DNA of 64,000 nucleotides from NCBI GenBank assembly GCA_905182355.1, contig CAJJBH010000022.1:81026-145025 (forward strand). Reading direction: 5' to 3'. The DNA is from an uncultured Paracoccaceae bacterium. Lineage in GTDB: Bacteria; Pseudomonadota; Alphaproteobacteria; Rhodobacterales; Rhodobacteraceae. Shown here piece after piece: positions 19,351 to 28,612 of this stretch. The translations under genes and the position numbers were made by a program. The notes beneath the pieces are model-generated. The model searched no databases. It saw only the letters and a list, made by a program, of their open reading frames with translations, and was not told the origin of the DNA. Every line of letters begins with the position of its first letter. The stretch's first letter is position 1.

Positions 19351-20646
19351 TCATTCAGCCGCAACCGCGCTGACACGACCCGTGCGTTTGTGTTTGATAC
19401 GGTCTTCGATTTCATCACGAAAGTGACGGATCAAACCTTGGATCGGCCATGCCGCCGCATCACCAAGGGCACAAATCGTGTGGCCCTCAACCTGCTTGGT
19501 CACGTCCAGAAGCATATCAATTTCTTCTGGTTCGGCCTCACCTGTCACCAGACGATCCATAACCCGCATCATCCAGCCTGTGCCTTCGCGGCACGGCGTA
19601 CACTGACCACAGCTTTCGTGTTTGTAGAACTTCGACAAACGCCAGATCGCTTTGATCACGTCCGTGGAATTGTCCATTACAATCACGGCCGCGGTGCCCA
19701 ATCCAGAACGCTGCTCACGCAGGTAATCAAAGTCCATAATCGCGCTGCGCATTTCTTTGCCCGGGATCATAGGAACCGAAGATCCACCAGGAATGACCGC
19801 CTTAAGATTGTCCCAGCCGCCACGAATGCCACCGCAATGTTTTTCGATCAATTCCTCAAAGGAAATCGACATCGCCTCTTCAACAACACAAGGGTTGTTG
19901 ACGTGGCCAGAGATCGCGAACAGTTTTGTGCCCGTGTTGTTCGGGCGGCCAAAGCTTGAGAACCATTCAGGTCCACGGCGCAAAATTGTTGGCACAACCG
20001 CGATGGATTCCACATTATTCACAGTCGTCGGGCACCCGTAAAGGCCCGCACCAGCTGGAAACGGTGGCTTCATCCGTGGCATGCCCTTTTTGCCTTCAAG
20101 GCTTTCAAGCAATGCGGTTTCTTCACCGCAAATATAAGCACCTGCCCCGTGATGCAGATAAATGTCGAAATTCCAACCGGATTTGCATGCATTCTTGCCC
20201 ACCAGACCTGCAGCATATGCTTCGTCAATTGCGGCCTGAAGGGCTTCTTTTTCACGGATGTATTCGCCGCGGATGTAGATATAGCAAGCGTTAGCGTTCA
20301 TTGCGAAAGACGCGATCAAGCACCCTTCAATCAGCGTATGCGGATCGTGACGCATGATCTCGCGGTCTTTGCATGTGCCCGGCTCGGATTCATCGGCGTT
20401 CACAACCAAATAGGATGGGCGACCATCGCTTTCCTTCGGCATGAAAGACCATTTCAAACCGGTCGGAAAACCCGCGCCGCCACGGCCACGCAGACCAGAC
20501 TTTTTCATCTCATCTACGATCCAGTCGCGGCCCTTTTTGATGATCTTTGCAGTACCATCCCAGTGGCCACGCGCTTTTGCGCCCGCCAATGTACGGTCGT
20601 GCATCCCATAAAGGTTGGTAAAGATCCGGTCTTGGTCCTTAAGCAT
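19351..20646 (-). CDS. nuoF: NADH-quinone oxidoreductase subunit F
   Basis: NuoF (431 residues) binds NADH and FMN and holds [4Fe-4S] cluster N3. The FMN/NADH loop [16 protein letters not shown] and [16 protein letters not shown] are present. The N3 ligands are [15 protein letters not shown] plus the later Cys in [15 protein letters not shown]. The length is typical. Confidence 0.96.
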   Translation of the reverse strand: MLKDQDRIFTNLYGMHDRTLAGAKARGHWDGTAKIIKKGRDWIVDEMKKSGLRGRGGAGFPTGLKWSFMPKESDGRPSYLVVNADESEPGTCKDREIMRHDPHTLIEGCLIASFAMNANACYIYIRGEYIREKEALQAAIDEAYAAGLVGKNACKSGWNFDIYLHHGAGAYICGEETALLESLEGKKGMPRMKPPFPAGAGLYGCPTTVNNVESIAVVPTILRRGPEWFSSFGRPNNTGTKLFAISGHVNNPCVVEEAMSISFEELIEKHCGGIRGGWDNLKAVIPGGSSVPMIPGKEMRSAIMDFDYLREQRSGLGTAAVIVMDNSTDVIKAIWRLSKFYKHESCGQCTPCREGTGWMMRVMDRLVTGEAEPEEIDMLLDVTKQVEGHTICALGDAAAWPIQGLIRHFRDEIEDRIKHKRTGRVSAVAAE

Positions 20647-20652
20647 ACGCCC

Positions 20653-20883
20653 TTAGCCTCTATCTGACTGGCGCGCACGCCAGAGTTTTATCACATTCCA
20701 AAGTGCTGCGCCAAATCCGGCCAGCACGGCGAGGTCAAAAAAGGCTTGGGTCCTGTTGGACCATCCAAATTTGCTACCCGCCAAATTTATGCAAAGCCAA
20801 AACACACCCAATCCTGCAATCCACAACGCCGCACGTTGCCCCGATTGTAGTTCTGATTTGGATGGCTTGTCTTGGCTTTGCAT
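20653..20883 (-). CDS. DUF5337 family small membrane protein
   Basis: This 76-residue protein has a hydrophilic N-terminus and two membrane helices (ALWIAGLGVFWLCINLAG and FFDLAVLAGFGAALWNVIKLW). It matches DUF5337, found mainly beside nuoF in Rhodobacterales. It ends six bases before nuoF. No function is known. Confidence 0.78.
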   Translation of the reverse strand: MQSQDKPSKSELQSGQRAALWIAGLGVFWLCINLAGSKFGWSNRTQAFFDLAVLAGFGAALWNVIKLWRARQSDRG

Positions 20884-20908
20884 TATTCATCTTAGCGCTT
20901 GGTCAGCA

Positions 20909-21832
20909 CTATCCCTTTTTTGCCTTGGTCGCGAACGCGGTGGTTCCACCTTTGGCAAGGACCTTAGCTTGTTTGATCCACTCATCACGTTCAATACGGC
21001 CTTTGAAGCGAAGATTTCCGTCGACCCAATCGATTTCTTTCTTACGCCACGCGGCAACTTGATCAAAGTGGTAAAAGCCCAGCTCGTTCAGCGTTTTTTC
21101 CAAAGCTGGTCCGACACCTTTAAGCAACTTCAAATCATCCGCACCACCGTCGCGTGCTTTTGACATCGTGGATGGTTTGCCATCCGCGGCCACTGGCGCA
21201 CGTGTTGACGTCGAATTTTTCGCAGCCGCTGCTTTAGCAGTAGCACTCGCAGACCCGGACGCGACTTTCGCTGTCGGAGCGGAAGACGCTTTAGCAGCCG
21301 TTTTTGCTTTCTTAGCAGGTGCTTTCGCCTCAGCCGCTGCTTTAGGTTTCGCAGTCTTGCTAGGTGCAATCTTGGTAGACGCGGGTTTAGCAGCTTCTAC
21401 CTCTGGTTTTTCGTATTTCCATTCGCCTTTACGACCGGCCAATTCCTTAGAGCCAGCCAATTCTGAAGAAGGCTTTACATCCGCACTTGCGCTGGACGCT
21501 ACTTCAGCAACACCAGCCGCTGCAATCGCACCGCCAGCAACAGCCTCGGTACCAGTAGATGTTGAGACAGTTGCCGCAGCATTTGATGCCGTAGATGTTG
21601 TAGCACTTGCACTTGTGACTTGCGCCTGGGGCTTACACAGCATCCAAGACAACAACGCGCCGCCAATAATAAAGATCAAAAGACCCAAAAATGCGCCTTG
21701 AATAAAGCCCCAGTCACGTGTGGTCCAAAGCAGCAAAGCCACCAAGATACCAACCGCAGCTGCGATCAGCCAACACCAAGTGGTGCATCTGCTGTTTTTC
21801 GTAGAATTTTCTATGTTGTGTCCCTTCGCCAT
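20909..21832 (-). CDS. Membrane-anchored protein with the same C-terminal domain as NuoE
   Basis: This 307-residue protein has two N-terminal membrane helices (about 17-36 and 43-65). An Ala/Lys/Ser-rich disordered linker (about 70-225) leads to a C-terminal helix-hairpin-helix-like domain (about 231-296) containing DDLKLLKGVGPALE and [11 protein letters not shown]. The same domain ends NuoE next door ([25 protein letters not shown]). The start directly abuts the nuoE stop. It may tether or dock something at the NADH module, but that is inference. The linker is so low in complexity that only the ends are informative. Confidence 0.75.
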   Translation of the reverse strand: MAKGHNIENSTKNSRCTTWCWLIAAAVGILVALLLWTTRDWGFIQGAFLGLLIFIIGGALLSWMLCKPQAQVTSASATTSTASNAAATVSTSTGTEAVAGGAIAAAGVAEVASSASADVKPSSELAGSKELAGRKGEWKYEKPEVEAAKPASTKIAPSKTAKPKAAAEAKAPAKKAKTAAKASSAPTAKVASGSASATAKAAAAKNSTSTRAPVAADGKPSTMSKARDGGADDLKLLKGVGPALEKTLNELGFYHFDQVAAWRKKEIDWVDGNLRFKGRIERDEWIKQAKVLAKGGTTAFATKAKKG

Positions 21833-22963
21833 TCAGATGTTGTTTTTGCGTTTCTTATTATTTTTTATAGGTACCGTTTTTTTTGCACGTTGGGAGAATT
21901 CTGTTTCCTCGCCAGCGGCCAGTGCGGCCGCTTGTGGCACCCAATTGTCGCGACTTACGCGACCTTTGAAACCCTCGAGATTTTGATCAACCCATGACAC
22001 TTCATCCGCACCCCAGCTGGACACTTGATCGAAGTGATAAAAACCCATGCTGTTCAAGAGGCCCTCAAGCTTTGGACCGACGCCTTTTATCAGTTTCAGA
22101 TCATCTGCGCCTGACTTGCGCGCAGCGGTCCTAACTTTTGGCTTCTTACCTGCACCGGATGCCGCCTCGACCTTTGCAGCCAATGGCACCTCTGGTTTAA
22201 CTAGTTTGGTTGTCGTTTTATTCGCAGTCGAAGGCTTTGTTGCTGCATTCGCGGCTTTGCCCTGCCACGGAGCCAGCAATGGCACTTCAGTCCCATCGAT
22301 ACGTTTGACGGTATCACCAATGTCTGTCGCCAATTGAACCGACGCGTTATATTGCGTCTTGCCACTGTCATATTCAGTCAATGACGTTAGGCCACCCAAT
22401 GGCTCCGAAGAGTAGCGACCATTTTGAGGGCCAGGAGTTGGAACTTTTCCAGCAGCCAATTCATCAAGAATTTCACCCATACGTGCAGTGGTAAGGTCTT
22501 CGTAATAATCCTTACCGATTTGGGCCATCGGCGCGTTTGAGCAAGACCCTAAACACTCAACCTCTTCCCAAGAGAATTTTCCATCAGCAGACAGTTCATG
22601 TGGCTTGCCAGCGATCTTTTCCTTGCAGACTTCCATCAGATCCTCGGCACCACAGATCATGCAGGACGTGGTGCCACAAATCTGAATGTGCGCCACTGAG
22701 CCAACTGGTTGCAGCTGAAACATAAAGTAGAAAGATGCCACTTCAAGGCCACGAATGTAGGCCATCCCCAACATATCAGACACGTGTTCGATTGCCGGAC
22801 GGGTTAACCAACCCACCTGCTCTTGGGCGCGCCAAAGCAAAGGAATGATCGCCGAAGCCTGACGTCCCTCTGGGTATTTCGTGATCTGCGCTTCGGCCCA
22901 CGCAAGGTTGGCGGGTGTGAAGGCAAAGCTGTCGGGTTGGTCTTTGTGCAAGCGGCGAAGCAT
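21833..22963 (-). CDS. nuoE: NADH-quinone oxidoreductase subunit E with C-terminal extension
   Basis: NuoE holds [2Fe-2S] cluster N1a. The ligands are Cys96 and Cys101 (CGTTSC) and Cys137 and Cys141 (CLGSC). The NuoE core ends near residue 170. The remaining 200 residues are an extension: a Lys/Ala/Thr-rich linker, a GVGPKLEG helix-hairpin-helix-like domain (about 287-345) and a basic tail ([15 protein letters not shown]). At 376 residues it is about twice the E. coli length. The start overlaps the preceding 27-codon frame as TAATG. Confidence 0.93.
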   Translation of the reverse strand: MLRRLHKDQPDSFAFTPANLAWAEAQITKYPEGRQASAIIPLLWRAQEQVGWLTRPAIEHVSDMLGMAYIRGLEVASFYFMFQLQPVGSVAHIQICGTTSCMICGAEDLMEVCKEKIAGKPHELSADGKFSWEEVECLGSCSNAPMAQIGKDYYEDLTTARMGEILDELAAGKVPTPGPQNGRYSSEPLGGLTSLTEYDSGKTQYNASVQLATDIGDTVKRIDGTEVPLLAPWQGKAANAATKPSTANKTTTKLVKPEVPLAAKVEAASGAGKKPKVRTAARKSGADDLKLIKGVGPKLEGLLNSMGFYHFDQVSSWGADEVSWVDQNLEGFKGRVSRDNWVPQAAALAAGEETEFSQRAKKTVPIKNNKKRKNNI

Positions 22964-23046
22964 TAGAACGACTTTCGTTTCGCACGGAAGCTAAAGATGC
23001 GTCCGGCGGGAGTGTTTTTGAAACTATGAAGGGTGAAAGAACGCAT
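22963..23046 (-). CDS. 27-codon micro-gene between nuoD and nuoE
   Basis: This frame exactly fills the gap between nuoD and nuoE. Its ATG (23044-23046) overlaps the nuoD stop as TGATG, and its TAA (22963-22965) overlaps the nuoE start as TAATG. The peptide is short and basic: it begins [16 protein letters not shown] and ends FRAKRKSF. It may be a real peptide or a leader coupling nuoE translation to nuoD. I recognise no family. Confidence 0.45.
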   Translation of the reverse strand: MRSFTLHSFKNTPAGRIFSFRAKRKSF

Positions 23047-24263
23047 CAGCGATCAATCTCCCCGAACACAACATCCATTGTGCCAATGATTGCTGCAACG
23101 TCGGCCAACTGGTGGCCGCGGCTCATGTGATCCATCGCTTGTAGGTGCAAGAAACCTGGGGCGCGGATTTTGCTGCGGTATGGTTTATTGGAGCCATCGG
23201 CAACTAGGTAAACACCAAATTCACCTTTGGGCGCTTCAACAGGGCAGTAGACTTCGCCAGCAGGGACGTGGAACCCTTCGGTGTAAAGTTTGAAGTGGTG
23301 GATCAAGCTTTCCATCGATGTCTTCATGTCGGAACGCGATGGTGGCGTCAGTTTGCCACGTGCAAGTACATCACCCGTGCAATCGCGCAGCTTAATGATA
23401 GCTTGTTTGATGATTGAAACAGACTGGCGCATCTCTTCCATGCGGCACAGGTAACGGTCAAAGCAGTCACCGTTTTTGCCAACAGGGATTTGGAATTCAA
23501 ATTCGTCGTAGCATTCGTAGGGCTGCGCGCGGCGCAAATCCCACGCCATACCGGATCCACGGACCATCACACCGGAAAAGCCGAAATCAAGAATGTCTTG
23601 TTCTGTCACGATACCAATATCGACATTGCGCTGTTTGAAAATACGGTTTTCAGTCAGCAAGCCGTCGATGTCAGCCAGCAACGCGGGGAACTCTAACGCC
23701 CACTGTTCGATATCATCGAGCAAAGCATCTGGCAGGTCCTGATGTACACCACCGGGGCGGAAATATGCGGCGTGAAGGCGTGCGCCACTGGCCCGCTCAT
23801 AGAACACCATCAATTTTTCGCGCTCTTCAAAGCCCCATAGTGGTGGGGTCAAAGCGCCGACATCCATCGCTTGCGTGGTTACGTTCAACAAATGGCTCAA
23901 AACGCGGCCAATTTCAGAATACAGAACGCGGATCAAGGACGCGCGGCGCGGCACCACTACACCAGTCAGCTTTTCAATGGCCAAACACCAAGCATGTTCT
24001 TGGTTCATTGGTGCCACATAATCGAGACGGTCAAAGTACGGCAGGTTCTGCAGGTAAGTGCGGCTTTCCATCAGCTTTTCGGTGCCACGGTGTAACAAGC
24101 CAATGTGTGGATCGCAACGTTCGACGATTTCGCCGTCCAGTTCCAGAACCAGACGCAAAACGCCGTGGGCCGCAGGGTGCTGCGGGCCAAAGTTGATGTT
24201 AAAGTTGCGGATTTTCTGTTCGCCGGTCAGCGCGTCTTCGAAACCTTTTGAGCCGTCCATCAT
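23046..24263 (-). CDS. nuoD: NADH-quinone oxidoreductase subunit D
   Basis: NuoD (405 residues) is the 49-kDa subunit that forms the quinone-reduction site with Nuo[21 protein letters not shown] carries the quinone-binding His loop. [20 protein letters not shown] and the C-terminal FGEIDR are diagnostic. nuoC and nuoD are separate genes here. Confidence 0.96.
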   Translation of the reverse strand: MMDGSKGFEDALTGEQKIRNFNINFGPQHPAAHGVLRLVLELDGEIVERCDPHIGLLHRGTEKLMESRTYLQNLPYFDRLDYVAPMNQEHAWCLAIEKLTGVVVPRRASLIRVLYSEIGRVLSHLLNVTTQAMDVGALTPPLWGFEEREKLMVFYERASGARLHAAYFRPGGVHQDLPDALLDDIEQWALEFPALLADIDGLLTENRIFKQRNVDIGIVTEQDILDFGFSGVMVRGSGMAWDLRRAQPYECYDEFEFQIPVGKNGDCFDRYLCRMEEMRQSVSIIKQAIIKLRDCTGDVLARGKLTPPSRSDMKTSMESLIHHFKLYTEGFHVPAGEVYCPVEAPKGEFGVYLVADGSNKPYRSKIRAPGFLHLQAMDHMSRGHQLADVAAIIGTMDVVFGEIDR

Positions 24264-24264
24264 C

Positions 24265-24438
24265 TTAACGTTTCTCCAGCTCTTGCAACTTAATGCTCAT
24301 CCACCAAAGCAATCCAATGGTGCCAATAGGAAGGATCGCAGCAGCGGCCCAGTATTTGTTGATGCCAAAGAACGGCAACAACTTAAGCATCGGCACAATT
24401 GTAATAACGCCAATGACAAGCCACCAGATACCACTCAT
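24265..24438 (-). CDS. 57-residue membrane protein between nuoC and nuoD
   Basis: The ATG (24436-24438) overlaps the nuoC stop as TAATG, and the TAA lies one base before the nuoD start. The product has two hydrophobic segments ([20 protein letters not shown] and [16 protein letters not shown]) and a charged end, KLQELEKR. Tight packing on both sides and the clear two-helix pattern support a real gene. I recognise no family. Confidence 0.68.
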   Translation of the reverse strand: MSGIWWLVIGVITIVPMLKLLPFFGINKYWAAAAILPIGTIGLLWWMSIKLQELEKR

Positions 24439-25055
24439 TATTTCGCCCCCTGTTCAGAACCGTCTTTTTCATCACCCGGAAGGATATATTCGGCACCCTC
24501 CCATGGGCTCATGAAATCGAACTGTCGGTATTCTTGGACCAAGCTGACGGGTTCATAGACAACCCGTTTTTCGACTTCATCATACCGCACTTCGGTATAA
24601 CCCGTTGTCGGGAAATCCTTGCGTAATGGATAACCACGGAAACCATAATCCGTAAGAATGCGGCGTAAATCTGGATGGCCTGAAAACAAGATACCAAACA
24701 TATCGAACACTTCTCGTTCAAACCAATTTGCTGAAGGGTGGACTTCGCAAATAGACGAAACCATCTGTTCTTCACGCACACCAACCCGCAAGCGGATACG
24801 GTGATTTTCAAACATGCTTAGAAAATGGTAAACGACGTCAAAGCGTTTGGCGCGGCCTGTGTAATCCACTGCCGTAATGTCAACGAGAGACGAGAACTTG
24901 CAAGTCGGGTCCATTTTCAGAAACTCGACAAAGCCCGCAATATTGGCTGGGGCAACATCGACGTTCAACTCACCTTGGGTAATATCCCACGCCAAAACGC
25001 AATCAGGGCGCTTTGCCTCGATATACGCACCCAGTTCTTTCAAGCTGTCAGACAT
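24438..25055 (-). CDS. nuoC: NADH-quinone oxidoreductase subunit C
   Basis: NuoC (205 residues) is the 30-kDa subunit of the hydrogenase-like connecting module. [22 protein letters not shown] and [16 protein letters not shown] are the family signature. It starts nine bases after nuoB. Confidence 0.95.
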   Translation of the reverse strand: MSDSLKELGAYIEAKRPDCVLAWDITQGELNVDVAPANIAGFVEFLKMDPTCKFSSLVDITAVDYTGRAKRFDVVYHFLSMFENHRIRLRVGVREEQMVSSICEVHPSANWFEREVFDMFGILFSGHPDLRRILTDYGFRGYPLRKDFPTTGYTEVRYDEVEKRVVYEPVSLVQEYRQFDFMSPWEGAEYILPGDEKDGSEQGAK

Positions 25056-25064
25056 AAGCGGTCC

Positions 25065-25972
<908 letters not shown>

Positions 25973-26035
25973 GGTAGCTCCTTTGTCTCAAGCGGCCTTC
26001 GGCCTGCACGTCAACGGGCAAGGTTAACGGTTCGA

Positions 26036-26064
26036 GGTGTACTCCCCACATGTGGTGGGGTCAA
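26036..26064 (-). promoter_or_regulatory. Candidate nuo promoter with a palindrome in the spacer
   Basis: On the minus strand TTGACC (26059-26064) is followed 17 bases later by TACACC (26036-26041), about 65 bases upstream of nuoA. The spacer holds most of a 6-bp inverted repeat, CCCCAC/GTGGGG (26044-26049 and 26055-26060), centred on CCACATGTGG. The -10 match is weak. The rest of the 276-bp gap to the next gene shows nothing I can name. Confidence 0.35.
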
Positions 26065-26248
26065 CCAACGCAACTGCTATTTCATCACACAAGCGCGGCT
26101 AAAAGTCGGCCTAGTGCCCGACCCGTTCAAATTCGGTTAATTGCAACAGCTATTGATCACCCTGCAACCGCTGCAGATTTAACGATGTGGCTTAGGTAGA
26201 GTTTATGACAGACACGGCAATAGTGAAGTGCCTAAAACGATAGCCCTT

Positions 26249-27031
26249 TTATGCCATCCAGCTCGCTTTGCGTTTTTCAAAGAAGGCACCGATTCCTTCA
26301 GCGGCTTCTTCCGTTTCCCAGCGGCTTTTAAGCGCATCAATGGTGATCGCAATTGTGCCTTCATCAATGCGCGGACCTAACCGACGAGCCAATGCCTTTG
26401 CTGCGGCCACAGCCCCCGGTGCACATGACAAATAAGGGACGACTTCTGCTTCAACTGCAGCTGCCATTTCATCAGACGGAACCGCGCGGGCCAGCAGGCC
26501 CAACTCAACCGCTTCAGCCGCGCCAAACAGTCGTCCTGACATGAACACACGGCGTGCCCTGCCCTCCCCCATGCGGGACACTACATATGGCCCAATCGTC
26601 GCTGGAATGATCCCAAGGCGCGTTTCGGTCAAACCCATCTTCAAGGTATCGACGCCAATCGCCACATCACAGACCGACGCCATACCAACGCCGCCACCAA
26701 AGGCATTGCCTTGTAGCGCGCCAATCATCGGCTTGGACATTGTGTTCAGCGCCTGCAACATGAACGCCAGTTTCGCCGCCTCTTTTGCCCGGGTGTCGGC
26801 GTCTGCTTGCATCTGCTCGCGCATCCATTCTAGATCACCGCCCGCACAAAACGATTTCCCTGCACCCGTTAAGACGACCACACGGACTGCGTCATCTGCC
26901 CCAAGATCGGCAGCTGCCTGCGTCAGTTCAGCAAGCATTTTTGCAGAAAGAGCATTGTGCTTTTCCGCACGATTTAAGGTCAGCGTGGCCACACCACGTG
27001 GGTCCACGTCAATTTTGATGGCTTCAAACAC
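26249..27031 (-). CDS. liuC: Methylglutaconyl-CoA hydratase (enoyl-CoA hydratase family)
   Basis: This 260-residue crotonase-fold enzyme hydrates 3-methylglutaconyl-CoA to HMG-CoA in leucine catabolism. GAGKSFCAGGDLEWM and GNAFGGGVGMASVCDVAIG form the oxyanion hole, and TETRLGIIPATIGPYV carries the active-site Glu region. The start is GTG 27031 with GGAGA five bases before it. Substrate assignment rests on the operon: MCC, HMG-CoA lyase and isovaleryl-CoA dehydrogenase are all present. Confidence 0.87.
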   Translation of the reverse strand: MFEAIKIDVDPRGVATLTLNRAEKHNALSAKMLAELTQAAADLGADDAVRVVVLTGAGKSFCAGGDLEWMREQMQADADTRAKEAAKLAFMLQALNTMSKPMIGALQGNAFGGGVGMASVCDVAIGVDTLKMGLTETRLGIIPATIGPYVVSRMGEGRARRVFMSGRLFGAAEAVELGLLARAVPSDEMAAAVEAEVVPYLSCAPGAVAAAKALARRLGPRIDEGTIAITIDALKSRWETEEAAEGIGAFFEKRKASWMA

Positions 27032-27058
27032 AAGTCTCTCCAGATAATTCTTAATTGT

Positions 27059-27937
27059 TCAGCCGCGCATCGCCTGTGCCATCTCAGCAGCTTCTTGCAC
27101 AACCGCCAGATCAAGACCTGTCTCATATCCCAACCGTTCCAGATGCGCAGCCACAGTTTCAGTCGCCACATTCCCCGGCGCACCCGGCGCAAATGGACAG
27201 CCGCCCAATCCACCAACAGACGCATCAAACACGCGAACGCCCAGCGCCAGTGACGCATCAATATTGTCCATCGCCCGCCCATTGGTGTCGTGGTAGTGCC
27301 CTGCCAAACGGGCAACCGGCACAACATCGCGCACCGCCATCAACATACGGACAATACTGCCAGGTGTTCCTGCCCCGATCGTGTCGCCCAATGAAATCTC
27401 ATAGCAGCCCATCGCAAACAGCTTTTCTGCAACACGTGCTACAGCCGCAGGGTCGACGTCACCGTCATGTGGGCAGCCAACCACGCAGGACACGTAGCCC
27501 CGCACTGGCATGTCAATTGCGCGGGCAGCTTCCACAACAGGTTCAAACCAACCCAAGGATTCATCAATGCTCGCGTTAATATTCGCTTTCGAGAACCCCT
27601 CGGACGCTGACCCAAACACCGCAATCTCGTCCGCACCTGCCGCAACCGCATCGTCAAACCCGCGCATGTTGGGGGTCAGCGCTGCATAGCGCACACCCTT
27701 TGCACGGGTGATCCCCTTCAGCACATCCCCACTGCCCGCCATCTGCGGCACCCATTTGGGACTGACAAAGCTGGCACATTCGATCCGCGAGAAGCCAGCG
27801 CGCGACAAACAATCAACCAATGCCACCTTTTGATCCACCGAAATTTCGGCCTTTTCGTTTTGTAGACCATCGCGCGGCCCCATTTCGAAAATCTCTACGC
27901 GACCTAAATTGGTCCCATGTGGTTGGCTTGACATCAA
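27059..27937 (-). CDS. mvaB: Hydroxymethylglutaryl-CoA lyase
   Basis: The enzyme (292 residues) cleaves HMG-CoA to acetyl-CoA and acetoacetate, the last step of leucine catabolism. It is a TIM barrel of the HMGL family. EMGPRDGLQNEK carries the metal-binding Asp and catalytic Arg. HYHDTNGRAMDNI carries the metal-binding histidines, and GLGGCPFAPGAPGNVATE holds the catalytic Cys loop. It lies 27 bases before liuC. Confidence 0.93.
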   Translation of the reverse strand: MMSSQPHGTNLGRVEIFEMGPRDGLQNEKAEISVDQKVALVDCLSRAGFSRIECASFVSPKWVPQMAGSGDVLKGITRAKGVRYAALTPNMRGFDDAVAAGADEIAVFGSASEGFSKANINASIDESLGWFEPVVEAARAIDMPVRGYVSCVVGCPHDGDVDPAAVARVAEKLFAMGCYEISLGDTIGAGTPGSIVRMLMAVRDVVPVARLAGHYHDTNGRAMDNIDASLALGVRVFDASVGGLGGCPFAPGAPGNVATETVAAHLERLGYETGLDLAVVQEAAEMAQAMRG

Positions 27938-27952
27938 TCTCTCCTTAATTTT

Positions 27953-28612
27953 CTACCAAGATGCAAAGAACTCTTGTTGGAACAGACGTTCTTCAAGTTT
28001 TGGCAGGCTGGCCTGAAACGCTGGACGTTCACTTATCAGTTTGTACCAAGCCGACGTTTTTGGAAACGCATCCAGCGTTGCAAAATGACGCGCCATATAA
28101 ACGGCTTGGCCGACAGAAACGTCAGCCGCACTAAATCCAGACGCTAAAAGATACTGCGCATTCGTGCCAAGGTCCGTCAAGCGTGCTTCGATTGCCGCGT
28201 AGCATTTGGCAAGCCGCGCGGCCTCCAGCTTCATCACGATCGGACTGCGCATAGTGTCGTCATAAAGGGCCACATACTGTTGGGTCAAAGCAGCCGTGTG
28301 TTGGCTGATGGTTTCGCTAAAATGAACCCAGATCAGCCATTCAGCGCGTTCGGCGTGTCCCGCAGGTCTGCCCAGCGCATCAGGGCTGAAGGTTTCACAC
28401 AAAACTTCGGTGATGGCACCCGTTTCAAAGATTGAACGCCCGTCGATCTCAAGCGCAGGCACACGCCCCGCCCGGGAATGGACCAGATAGTTAGGATCAC
28501 GCAGGTTCTTACCAAACGCATGTTTGACCACCTCAAACTCGATCCCCAATTCGTGCAGCAACCATAAGGATCGCATCGAACGTGTCTGCGGGCAGTGGTG
28601 CAACGTAATCAT
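27953..28612 (-). CDS. Glutathione S-transferase family protein
   Basis: This 219-residue protein has an N-terminal thioredoxin-like GST domain (ITLHHCPQTRSMRSLWLLHE; VPALEIDGRSIFETGAI with the cis-Pro and glutathione-binding Glu/Ser). An all-helical C-terminal domain follows. It overlaps the mccA end by four bases, so it is part of the leucine operon. Its role there is unclear; detoxification of reactive enoyl-CoA products is a guess. Confidence 0.85.
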   Translation of the reverse strand: MITLHHCPQTRSMRSLWLLHELGIEFEVVKHAFGKNLRDPNYLVHSRAGRVPALEIDGRSIFETGAITEVLCETFSPDALGRPAGHAERAEWLIWVHFSETISQHTAALTQQYVALYDDTMRSPIVMKLEAARLAKCYAAIEARLTDLGTNAQYLLASGFSAADVSVGQAVYMARHFATLDAFPKTSAWYKLISERPAFQASLPKLEERLFQQEFFASW

